In this document: one piece after another, positions 15,951-22,919 of the stretch
Numbering within the stretch: the stretch's first letter is position 1
How the letters are laid out: each line of letters starts with the position of its first letter
NCBI GenBank assembly: GCA_044425575.1
Contig: JAWXVE010000027.1
Location: forward strand, 1-26,221
DNA: 26,221 nucleotides
Direction: 5' to 3'
Source of the DNA: JAWXVE01 sp044425575
GTDB taxonomy: Bacteria > Bacillota > Clostridia > Lachnospirales > Lachnospiraceae
Program-made: the position numbers and the translations under genes
Notes under the pieces: model-generated
Seen by the model: only the letters and a program-made list of their open reading frames with translations
Told to the model about the DNA's origin: nothing
The model's database searches: none

Positions 15951-17051
15951 TCATTTATATTTTTTCTGAAATAAGTTCCCTGAAACTTGCACTGCTGCCC
16001 CTTCTAATACTAATTTTAAGAGTTCGCATTGTACCTGTACCAGTTCCATATTATTAAGCTGTTCACATATACTATCTACTGTTTGTGGGTTAGAATCTAA
16101 TGCTTGATAAACAGCTTGTTCCATGGATGTTCTAGGAATGGTTGGAGTCTTGCATTCTATTCCCTCCCACTGATAATGACCCACTCCTAGAGTAAGTTCG
16201 TCATATAAATCTTTCGGCGATAAAATAATGGTAGCACCTTGCTTAATAAGGTAATTACAACCATAGCTCAATGATTCTACAATCTTTCCTGGTATGGCAT
16301 ATACATCCTTCCCTTGTTCTAGTGCTTGATCTACTGTTATAAGCGTTCCACTCTTTTGTTTTGCTTCTATTACTAATAAACCATCTGATAGGGCACTAAT
16401 AATGCGATTTCTTGCAGGAAATAATTGTGCTTTAGGTGCAGTACCCAAAGGGAATTCCGATAGAATTCCACCTTTCTGAATTAAATCTTCATAGATTCTC
16501 CTATGTTCTCTTGGATAACAAATATCCACACCAGAGCCTAAGACTCCTAGGCTATACCCGCCTGATTCTAGCGCTGCTTGCTGGCTAATCCCATCAATAC
16601 CTCTAGCTAGCCCGCTAATCACTTGAATGCCCCTAGGTGCTAGGTAGGATGCAAATTCTCGTGCAATATACTTTCCATATTCAGAACATTCTCTGGCTCC
16701 AATCATGGCTAAAGTTCTTTCTTTATCACTTGGAAGCTTTCCCTGATATAAGATTCCATAGGGCGGATCTTGAATCTTGCTTAAGCGTTGTGGATAATCG
16801 ATTCCTGCAAACGCTGCAAATGAAATGCCTTTCTCTGTTAACTGCTTATAGGATTCTAGCCGAATTGACTCTTTTGCCATTTGAATTCTTTCTATATTAT
16901 ATTTACTTAATAAGGGTTTATATTCTTCTAATTCCTTACTTGATGCTTCATAGATTTTCTTGGCACTCCCCATAGCTTCTACTAGTCGTATCTTCTTCTT
17001 ATTGCCTAGTCCCTTTAACTGAAACAACCAATATTCATATTGTAATTTCAC
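15951..17051 (-). CDS. dprA: DNA-processing protein DprA (Smf)
   Basis: DprA binds incoming single-stranded DNA and loads RecA during natural transformation. The 366 residues carry an N-terminal helical region (GLGNKKKIRLVEAMGSAK), then the Rossmann-like core (about 75-285). The core has YPQRLSKIQDPPYGILYQG, AMIGARECSEYGK, VISGLARGIDGISQQAAL (144-161), LGSGVDICYPREHRRIY (171-187), SEFPLGTAP, FPARNRIISALSDGLLVIEA (211-230) and SGTLITVDQALEQGKDVYAIPG, all family signatures. A C-terminal winged-helix region (about 308-362) follows. The start is GTG, with GAAGGGG upstream, three bases after the comM stop, suggesting coupled translation. Presence of dprA with a comM-like gene does not by itself prove natural competence, since both are widespread. 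Confidence 0.97.
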   Translation of the reverse strand: MKLQYEYWLFQLKGLGNKKKIRLVEAMGSAKKIYEASSKELEEYKPLLSKYNIERIQMAKESIRLESYKQLTEKGISFAAFAGIDYPQRLSKIQDPPYGILYQGKLPSDKERTLAMIGARECSEYGKYIAREFASYLAPRGIQVISGLARGIDGISQQAALESGGYSLGVLGSGVDICYPREHRRIYEDLIQKGGILSEFPLGTAPKAQLFPARNRIISALSDGLLVIEAKQKSGTLITVDQALEQGKDVYAIPGKIVESLSYGCNYLIKQGATIILSPKDLYDELTLGVGHYQWEGIECKTPTIPRTSMEQAVYQALDSNPQTVDSICEQLNNMELVQVQCELLKLVLEGAAVQVSGNLFQKKYK

Positions 17052-17054
17052 ACT

Positions 17055-18614
17055 CTATTCCCCTTCCATTCTAGATGTTATTGTTTCATCCATTCGATAA
17101 CAGATAGCCTCAACTAAATGGATTCGTTCAATGGTCTCTGACCCTTCCATATCGGCAATGGTTCGTGCCACTTTCAACAATCGGTGGTATCCTCTAGCAC
17201 TTAACTGCATTTTCTCAAAAAAGGCTTCCACATACATCTGATCATCTGCCTTCAGGCTGCAATATTTCTCCACTAAGGCACCTATTAATTGTCCATTACA
17301 CACAATTCCGTCCTCTTGGTATCGCTTTTCCTGTATCTTTCTTGCAAATAACACGTGTTCTCGCATTTCCTTACTACTAGTTCGCTTTGTATGATTGGTT
17401 AATTGGGCAATACTAACTGGCAATGCAGATACACACAAATCCATTCGATCTAGCAATGGTCCTGATATTTTCTGACTATAGCGTTTCACATCCGACTCTT
17501 TGCAAGTGCACTTATTATGGTCGGGATAATATCCACATGGGCATGGATTCATAGCGCCAACTAACATAAATTCTGCTGGGTATGTATAATTCCCATGTGT
17601 TCTAGCAATATGGATTACTTTTTCTTCCATTGGTTGTCGCAAGATTTCTAAAGCATTTCGGTGAAATTCAGGAAGTTCATCTAGAAATAATACCCCTTTA
17701 TGAGCAAGGCTTACAATTCCCGGTTGAGGAATGCGCCCTCCTCCTGCCAAAGCTTGGGCAGATATGGTATGATGAGGGTTCAGAAATGGTCTTGTTCCAA
17801 CGAGTGGTTTCTCATCTCCCAACATTCCCTTAATACTATAGATTTGCGAAACCTCTAGACTTTCCTCTAAGGTGAGAGGTGGAAGAATGGTGGGAATTCT
17901 GTGAGCAATCATACTTTTTCCTGCACCAGGTGGCCCTGTCATAAGCAAGTTATGAAATCCTGCTGCCGCAATACATACAGCTCGTTTTACTGATTCTTGC
18001 CCTGCAATATCAAGAAAATCAACCTTCTGCTCTTTGTATTCTTGTGCCACTATTAATTGGCGAAAGACCTCTTCTTGATTGACACAGGTATCCTCTTTCG
18101 TACTTTTCCCCTGCAAATACGCTATGACTTCACAAATATTATCTACTCCTGTCACTTTACACCCAGTTATCATTTGTGTTTCGCCCACATTTGCCGTAGG
18201 AATGATAAATTCTGTAATTCCTTGTTCTTTCAGCTGCAGTACTAGGGGTAATATTCCATGAACCCCTTTTACTTGCCCATTAAGAGAAAGTTCTCCTATA
18301 AACAATTTTCCACGTAAGACTTCTACTGGAATCTGTTCTAATGCGCATAAAATTCCAACTGCAATGGGAAGGTCGTATCCATTCCCTTCTTTTTTTACAT
18401 TGGCGGGTGCAAGGTTAATGGTTACACGCCTTGGTGGTATTGCAACATTACTACTTTGCAACGCAATCTTCACTCGTTCTTTGGCCTCTCTTACTTCGTT
18501 ACTCAAGCTTCCCACCATTTCAATATATGGCAATCCATTGGTAACGCATACTTCTACTTGTACGAAAAAGCTATGTAAACCGCTTAACGCACCTGCTGTT
18601 ACTGTACAATACAT
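17055..18614 (-). CDS. comM: YifB/ComM-like AAA+ ATPase (Mg-chelatase-like)
   Basis: ComM is a hexameric helicase that promotes branch migration in transformation in Gram-negatives; the Firmicutes homologues (YifB family) are less studied. The 519 residues fit. The N-terminal ChlI-like domain has MVGSLSNEVREAKERVKIAL, INLAPANVKKEGNGYDLPIA and FIGELSLNGQVKGVHG. The AAA+ domain has the Walker A TGPPGAGKSMIAHRI (226-240), RPFLNPHHTISAQALAGGG, the Walker B-type GVLFLDELPEF and LVGAMNPCPCGYYPDHNKC with its cysteine cluster. ISGPLLDRMDLCV and the C-terminal LSARGYHRLLKVARTIADM follow. The ATG follows AGGAGGAG. It lies directly before dprA and diverges from the YczE-like gene. Confidence 0.95.
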   Translation of the reverse strand: MYCTVTAGALSGLHSFFVQVEVCVTNGLPYIEMVGSLSNEVREAKERVKIALQSSNVAIPPRRVTINLAPANVKKEGNGYDLPIAVGILCALEQIPVEVLRGKLFIGELSLNGQVKGVHGILPLVLQLKEQGITEFIIPTANVGETQMITGCKVTGVDNICEVIAYLQGKSTKEDTCVNQEEVFRQLIVAQEYKEQKVDFLDIAGQESVKRAVCIAAAGFHNLLMTGPPGAGKSMIAHRIPTILPPLTLEESLEVSQIYSIKGMLGDEKPLVGTRPFLNPHHTISAQALAGGGRIPQPGIVSLAHKGVLFLDELPEFHRNALEILRQPMEEKVIHIARTHGNYTYPAEFMLVGAMNPCPCGYYPDHNKCTCKESDVKRYSQKISGPLLDRMDLCVSALPVSIAQLTNHTKRTSSKEMREHVLFARKIQEKRYQEDGIVCNGQLIGALVEKYCSLKADDQMYVEAFFEKMQLSARGYHRLLKVARTIADMEGSETIERIHLVEAICYRMDETITSRMEGE

Positions 18615-18687
18615 GTTAATCTCCTCCTATTTAGTTGCTACTTGTGAAATAAGTGGGTGAATACCCAGATTATTAGACGCTATATAT

Positions 18688-18717
18688 TATGTATCATACT
18701 TTTATACTAAATTGCAA
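18688..18717 (-). promoter_or_regulatory. Candidate comM-dprA promoter
   Basis: On the minus strand, TTGCAA (18712-18717) and TACATA (18688-18693) are 18 bases apart, with TGA before the -10. The leader would be about 70 bases. The match is moderate. Confidence 0.4.
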
Positions 18718-18765
18718 GCTTTTTTTTGCAAAATAAGATTACATCTGTTCTAAGATTCTCAAATA

Positions 18766-18774
18766 TGATATAGT
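18766..18774 (+). promoter_or_regulatory. Extended -10 promoter candidate for the YczE-like gene
   Basis: TGATATAGT at 18766-18774 combines the extended TGn with TATAGT. No good -35 is seen at the right distance. The leader to the ATG at 18821 would be about 40 bases. Confidence 0.45.
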
Positions 18775-18820
18775 ATCTATGTAATACTACTGAATATAAT
18801 CAAGTATGGAGGACCTTCCT

Positions 18821-19495
18821 ATGAGTCAAGAAACATTTGCAAAAGATACATCAACTCGCACTAAGAAAGAATGGGTACAAGGATTACTGGTTTTATATAT
18901 AGGCCTTGTAATTGCCCATCTAGGAGTATCATTATTTCTAATCACTGATTTAGGTGCCGATACTTTTACAATCTTCATACAAGGCATCTCCGAAACAATA
19001 GGGCTAACCATTGGAACTTGCCACGTGATTGCATTAATCTTAATTATGATTATCATGTTAATCACTACAAGAGGATACATTAAACCAGGTACCTTTGTTT
19101 GTGCCTTTTTAGGAGGATGGATTATTGATTTCTTTCTATGGCTGTTTGGAGACTCTATTTCAGGCGATTCTCCGTTTTTTCTTCGTATTCTTATTACACT
19201 CCTAGGTTGTGTAATCTTAAGTTTTGGAATGTCCATTGTCATTAAGAGTAATTCAGGAACTGGCCCAAATGACTTAATTGCCATTGTTCTAACAGATACT
19301 TTACGTAAAAAACACAGTATTTCTTTCCGAGCAGTACGTATTGCTTGTGATATTCTCTTTACCATAATCGGACTTTTACTAGGTGGTATATTTGGGCTAG
19401 GAACCATTATGGCTGCATTAATCATTGGACCACTTGTTCAATTTTTTCTTCCTAAAAGCGAACGTATGATTCGCTCAATTTTCCCTACATTATAA
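18821..19495 (+). CDS. YczE/YitT-type integral membrane protein of unknown function
   Basis: This 224-residue membrane protein belongs to the YczE/YyaS/YitT group (COG2364 type) by its pattern; its function is not known. It has about six hydrophobic segments: 20-42, 63-84, 92-110, 120-142, 172-192 and 195-211. Family-type motifs are the N-terminal LITDLGADTFT (40-50) and the loop SNSGTGPNDLIAIVL (143-157). It ends in a basic tail. Start: ATG at 18821, eight bases after GGAGG; an ATG at 18806 overlaps that ribosome binding site and is rejected. It is the only plus-strand gene between comM and rpsT and converges on spoIIP with a seven-base gap. No partner gene is adjacent, so it may be a separate insertion between gene blocks (inference). 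Confidence 0.85.
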   Translation: MSQETFAKDTSTRTKKEWVQGLLVLYIGLVIAHLGVSLFLITDLGADTFTIFIQGISETIGLTIGTCHVIALILIMIIMLITTRGYIKPGTFVCAFLGGWIIDFFLWLFGDSISGDSPFFLRILITLLGCVILSFGMSIVIKSNSGTGPNDLIAIVLTDTLRKKHSISFRAVRIACDILFTIIGLLLGGIFGLGTIMAALIIGPLVQFFLPKSERMIRSIFPTL

Positions 19496-19515
19496 GAGGA
19501 GCCTACGGCTCCTCT
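19495..19515. terminator. Hairpin shared by two convergent genes
   Basis: AGAGGAGCC (19495-19503) pairs with GGCTCCTCT (19507-19515) around a three-base loop. It contains the spoIIP stop codon (19503-19505) and begins at the last base of the plus-strand TAA. There is no strong T-run on either side, so it is a candidate weak bidirectional terminator or mRNA 3'-end structure. Confidence 0.5.
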
Positions 19516-20732
19516 CCACTTAAGACCATATGTAATGCGTGAGCAATTGGACCACAGGCATTCATAATTTGATCAACTGTATTAGTCTGTGCACCAAGCT
19601 CAATTAATAAACTTTTCCCCATAAAATGCAGATTGTAACGATACCCCTTTAAGTAGATTTTTCTGGTAAACCCTTCGTAATATTCATTACAAGCCACTTG
19701 CATCTGGAAAGAAAAAGCAAGATTTTCTTCTAGGTTTGGATTTGGCAAATAGGAAATCTCCCCATATTCTTTGGTGCGACTTAACCCATTAAAGAACATG
19801 ACTTGAGCCATTTCTACCCCATCGATTGTGGTGACAAGCTGCGTGTGTTCCATGGTAGCATCTCGGTGCAAGTCAATCATCACCTCAATACTAGGATATT
19901 CCTCTAGAATTGCTGCTAAAGCAGGTTCCGCCAAAGTATATGCCTCATCTCGACTTTCTAAGTCATATTCCGTTGTATCATGAATCACATTGTATCCATA
20001 ATCTTCTTCTAGAATTCTCGCTAGTTCTGTTCCAGCTCCTACTATTGTAGTACTACTATCCCCTGGTATTGAATCTACGAATGATTCTTGGGAGTGGGTA
20101 TGGTAGATGAGAATCTGAGGATCATCACTTGTGCCACTGATAGTCATATTCTTAGATAACAGTTCTTCCACATTAAGTAGGTCCTCATCTACTACTGTTT
20201 GAGAATCTACCACATAGAAAGATTCCACCAATTCTTCTAACTCCGTATAGTCCTCCATATTGTACGTTAAGATTTTGTCTGTTGCTGTTTGGAATACTGC
20301 ACTTTCTTGTATTGCAATCTCTTGACCTTCCTCGTCTCCCATTCCCATTTCCTCTACGGTACTTTCGTTGTAAATAATCACATCTCCTTGTGGTGTTACC
20401 ATATTCTCACCACGAGCCTCCTCTAATAAAATCTGTTCATAAGTATAAGCATCTTCTATTGCAACACTTTCATACACTTCTTCTAGTAAATATTGATTTA
20501 ACACAAAGGGATCCCATACATTTCTAGTATTACTTGTGCCATTGGCAAAAGCAACAATGGGCATTTGTTGCTTCCATACTTGATTTCGTAACCATACCTT
20601 AGCATCTTCCAATTGGAAAAATCTAATACACATGGCACTCAATACAATCATGCCCATAAAGGTTAATAATAGGTAACCCCTGTTATTTAACCTTCTAATT
20701 CTCCTTGCCTTCCTGCTCATTCTAATAACCAT
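19503..20732 (-). CDS. spoIIP: Stage II sporulation protein SpoIIP
   Basis: SpoIIP is a membrane-anchored cell-wall amidase/endopeptidase that works with SpoIID and SpoIIM in engulfment of the forespore. The 409 residues hold a basic N-terminus, one membrane anchor (about 19-38), a long acidic linker (about 80-200) and the catalytic domain from about 204. Motifs are LIYHTHSQESF (209-218, with H211, H213 and E216), VMIDLHRDA (284-292) and LLIELGAQTN (375-384, with E378), which match the zinc amidase active site. Start: ATG at 20732; an ATG at 20720 (MSRKARRIRR) is also possible. It follows gpr by 93 bases, and I could not identify a clear sigma-E or sigma-G promoter in that gap. Confidence 0.95.
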   Translation of the reverse strand: MVIRMSRKARRIRRLNNRGYLLLTFMGMIVLSAMCIRFFQLEDAKVWLRNQVWKQQMPIVAFANGTSNTRNVWDPFVLNQYLLEEVYESVAIEDAYTYEQILLEEARGENMVTPQGDVIIYNESTVEEMGMGDEEGQEIAIQESAVFQTATDKILTYNMEDYTELEELVESFYVVDSQTVVDEDLLNVEELLSKNMTISGTSDDPQILIYHTHSQESFVDSIPGDSSTTIVGAGTELARILEEDYGYNVIHDTTEYDLESRDEAYTLAEPALAAILEEYPSIEVMIDLHRDATMEHTQLVTTIDGVEMAQVMFFNGLSRTKEYGEISYLPNPNLEENLAFSFQMQVACNEYYEGFTRKIYLKGYRYNLHFMGKSLLIELGAQTNTVDQIMNACGPIAHALHMVLSGEEP

Positions 20733-20825
20733 GCCTTTCTCACAGTTGTGGTTGAATACTCTTACTATTCACCCTACTTGCCACACCCGTTCTCTAAGAC
20801 AAGTATATGCGTAGGGAAGGCTTGA

Positions 20826-21686
20826 TTATGATACTTCTGAAAAAGCCATATTAATGGCTTCTGATATAGTAAAACTCAGTCGCTTAATTGTTTCATCAAT
20901 ATCCTTGCTCGTTACATACATATTGTAAAAGTCATTACGTGCCTCGCCATTCCCTTCTTTTACAATAGTAGCTGCATCAACTACAGTTGGTACACCAATG
21001 GCAACTACAAGAACACCTAGGGATTCCTTCGTTAAGGCATTACGATGATTCCCCACACCAGAACCTGGATGAATTCCTGTGTTAGTAATCTGTATGGTGC
21101 GATTTAAACGTCGCACGCTCCTAGCAGCAAGTGCATCAATGACAATAATAGCATTGGGCTTCGTCTCTTCCACCACCCCTTTAATAATCTCTGCTGTCTC
21201 CATTCCAGTCTTTGCCATAACTCCTGGAACAATACTACTAATGCTATGCATCTTATCTTGGTGATATGCTGATGTTCCATATTCTCGAAGCATATGCCTT
21301 GTAATAAATAGATTATCAATCACACGAGGTCCTAAGGCATCGGCTGTTACATCTTGGTTTCCAAGTCCCACAATGAGCAAAGACTGTTCTGTGTTTATGT
21401 TTGGAATCATTTGTTTCATATGCTTGGCAATTTCCACCGATACCTCTCTGTGATAATCTTCATCTCCCTCTATTAATCTTGGAGCTTCTAAGGTAATATA
21501 GGTTCCCATTGCCTTTCCCATAGATTTTGCAGCATTCTTACTTTCAATAATCACTTTCGTAACTCTAATCTCACTTACTTGCTCCTCGTATTCTTCCACA
21601 CGAATCCCTCGTAAATCACCCTCTAAATGGGTAATCGATTCTCGTGCCTCAACTGCTAAATCTGTTCTTACATTTCTATGTTCCAT
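20826..21686 (-). CDS. gpr: Germination protease GPR
   Basis: GPR degrades the small acid-soluble spore proteins during germination; it is made in the forespore as a zymogen and self-processed. From the ATG at 21684-21686 it has 286 residues. VRTDLAVEA near the N-terminus resembles the SASP cleavage site and marks the processing region. The core has VGLGNQDVTADALGP (106-120, D116), VIDALAAR (182-189, D184), TNTGIHPGSGVGNHR (201-215) and GVPTVVDAATIV; the two aspartates correspond by motif to residues essential in Bacillus GPR (inference). An in-frame GTG at 21704 lies before the ribosome binding site region (GGAG and AGGTGAG) and is rejected. It lies before spoIIP and diverges from rpsT, as expected from the Bacillus rpsT-gpr-spoIIP neighbourhood. 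Confidence 0.96.
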   Translation of the reverse strand: MEHRNVRTDLAVEARESITHLEGDLRGIRVEEYEEQVSEIRVTKVIIESKNAAKSMGKAMGTYITLEAPRLIEGDEDYHREVSVEIAKHMKQMIPNINTEQSLLIVGLGNQDVTADALGPRVIDNLFITRHMLREYGTSAYHQDKMHSISSIVPGVMAKTGMETAEIIKGVVEETKPNAIIVIDALAARSVRRLNRTIQITNTGIHPGSGVGNHRNALTKESLGVLVVAIGVPTVVDAATIVKEGNGEARNDFYNMYVTSKDIDETIKRLSFTISEAINMAFSEVS

Positions 21687-21748
21687 CTCACCTTTTCTCC
21701 TCACACTGTCTTTTATGTTATTTTTTACAGTTTTTTTCGAATTATGTA

Positions 21749-21777
21749 TTGACAGATGAGGAAATCTTGTCTACAAT
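21749..21777 (+). promoter_or_regulatory. rpsT promoter (sigma-A type)
   Basis: TTGACA (21749-21754) and TACAAT (21772-21777) are 17 bases apart: a perfect -35 and one mismatch in the -10. The leader to rpsT is about 89 bases and contains the hairpins described at 21790-21830. Confidence 0.9.
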
Positions 21778-21789
21778 GAATGAGATTGT

Positions 21790-21830
21790 TTCCATTAGAA
21801 CGTCCGTGTCCGGATTTAATGGAGCACGGA
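21790..21830 (+). promoter_or_regulatory. rpsT leader with two mutually exclusive hairpins
   Basis: TCCATTA (21791-21797) can pair with TAATGGA (21817-21823), a perfect seven-base stem. Alternatively TCCGTGTCC (21803-21811) can pair with GGAGCACGGA (21821-21830) with one bulged G. Both use GGA at 21821-21823, so they exclude each other. This could be an autoregulatory leader for S20 (inference). Confidence 0.45.
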
Positions 21831-21872
21831 AGTATTGAATCATTTATCATTTATAATCATAGGAGGCATATC

Positions 21873-22133
21873 ATGGCAAATATTAAATCTGCAAAGAAGA
21901 GAATTTTAGTAAATCAAACAAAAGCTGACCGTAACAAAGCTATTCGTTCTGGTGTTAAAACTTCTATTAAGAAAGTTTTCGCTGCTATCGAAGGTGGTGA
22001 TAAGGCAGTAGCAACTGATACATTAAAAGCCGCAATTTCAGCTATTGAAAAAGCAACATCGAAAGGTGTTTATCACAAAAATTGTGCTTCAAGAAAAGTA
22101 TCTCGTTTAACAAAAGCTGTAAATCGTATGTAA
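21873..22133 (+). CDS. rpsT: 30S ribosomal protein S20
   Basis: S20 binds 16S rRNA early in 30S assembly. The 86 residues equal the usual length, basic and helical, beginning MANIKSAKKRILVNQTKADR and ending with VYHKNCASRKVSRLTKAVNR, the conserved family pattern. The ATG at 21873 is preceded by AGGAGG six bases upstream; upstream in-frame ATGs lie in the leader and are rejected. It has its own strong promoter and terminator and is monocistronic. Confidence 0.99.
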   Translation: MANIKSAKKRILVNQTKADRNKAIRSGVKTSIKKVFAAIEGGDKAVATDTLKAAISAIEKATSKGVYHKNCASRKVSRLTKAVNRM

Positions 22134-22152
22134 TTTTAATTATTGCTCATAT

Positions 22153-22188
22153 AAAAAAGAACCTATACCGTCATATAGGTTCTTTTTT
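22153..22188. terminator. Bidirectional terminator between rpsT and tcdA
   Basis: AAAAAAGAACCTATA (22153-22167) pairs perfectly with TATAGGTTCTTTTTT (22174-22188), loop of six. On the plus strand it ends rpsT 19 bases after its stop with a T-run; on the minus strand the complementary T-run ends the yhaO-yhaN-tcdA operon. The tcdA stop codon lies in its loop. Confidence 0.93.
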
Positions 22189-22902
22189 ATTGAGTAAATC
22201 ATGTACAACTTCACTAGCTAGTATCATCCCTGCAACTGATGGTACAAAAGCAAGACTTCCCGGTGTTGCTTTCACCCGTTTCTTACACACTTCTCCCCCC
22301 TCAGCCACTACAGGTTGCTTCTGCGGTATCTCCTTGGAATACACTACCTTTAAAGATGTAATACCCCTTGTTTTCAATTCCTTACGCATTACTTTTGCAA
22401 GAGGGCATACACTGGTCTTAGATAAATCGCTTACCTCTAACATAGCTGGAAAACGCTTATTCCCTGTTCCCATACTACTAATAATTGGGATATTCTCTTG
22501 TCTAGCTCTTACTACAAGAGCAATCTTCGCCGTAACAGTATCAATGGCATCTACAATATAATCACAAGTTGAGAAGTAAAAATCTCCTTCTGTATCTGGT
22601 AGATAAAACAAAGGCTTCTCTTCCACTACACAATTGGGATTAATATCTAATATTCGCTCTTTCATACATTCTACTTTACTTCTTCCAAGGGTAGAATGGA
22701 GGGCTATAATCTGACGATTTAAATTGGATTCTGCTACCGTATCATGGTCTACTAAAGTAATGGTACCAACTCCACTTCTAGCAAGTCCCTCCGCTACATA
22801 TCCTCCTACACCACCTATCCCAAAGATTATTACATGGGAGTCTTGCAATGTCTGCAACCCCTCTACTCCTATTATCATCTGTGTTCGAATAAACTGTTCC
22901 AC
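22171..22902 (-). CDS. tcdA: tRNA threonylcarbamoyladenosine dehydratase TcdA (ThiF/E1-like)
   Basis: TcdA activates t6A37 in tRNA with ATP and cyclises it to ct6A. The 243 residues carry the E1-like nucleotide fold: VIIFGIGGVGGYVAEGLARS (24-43), VDHDTVAESNLNRQ (51-64) and YIVDAIDTVTAKIALV. SSMGTGNKRFPAMLEVSDLS and TSVCPLAKVMRKELK, with a conserved Cys, follow, then a C-terminal GSLAFVPSVAGMILASEVVHDL. This is the short TcdA type rather than MoeB or ThiF, because no C-terminal rhodanese domain is present and no thiamin or molybdopterin genes are near. The start is GTG, with AGAAGG upstream, 17 bases after the yhaN-like stop. The 3' end supplies one arm of the shared terminator. Confidence 0.92.
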   Translation of the reverse strand: MEQFIRTQMIIGVEGLQTLQDSHVIIFGIGGVGGYVAEGLARSGVGTITLVDHDTVAESNLNRQIIALHSTLGRSKVECMKERILDINPNCVVEEKPLFYLPDTEGDFYFSTCDYIVDAIDTVTAKIALVVRARQENIPIISSMGTGNKRFPAMLEVSDLSKTSVCPLAKVMRKELKTRGITSLKVVYSKEIPQKQPVVAEGGEVCKKRVKATPGSLAFVPSVAGMILASEVVHDLLNKKEPI

Positions 22903-22919
22903 TCTACTTCTTTCCTTCT

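Noticed and set aside
18826..19425. 199-codon minus-strand open frame
   Set aside because: It lies opposite the YczE-like gene, has no usable ribosome binding site and shows no recognisable domain.
20733..20825. Sigma-E or sigma-G promoter for spoIIP
   Set aside because: CATATACT-like sequence is present, but no matching -35 at a proper distance was found.
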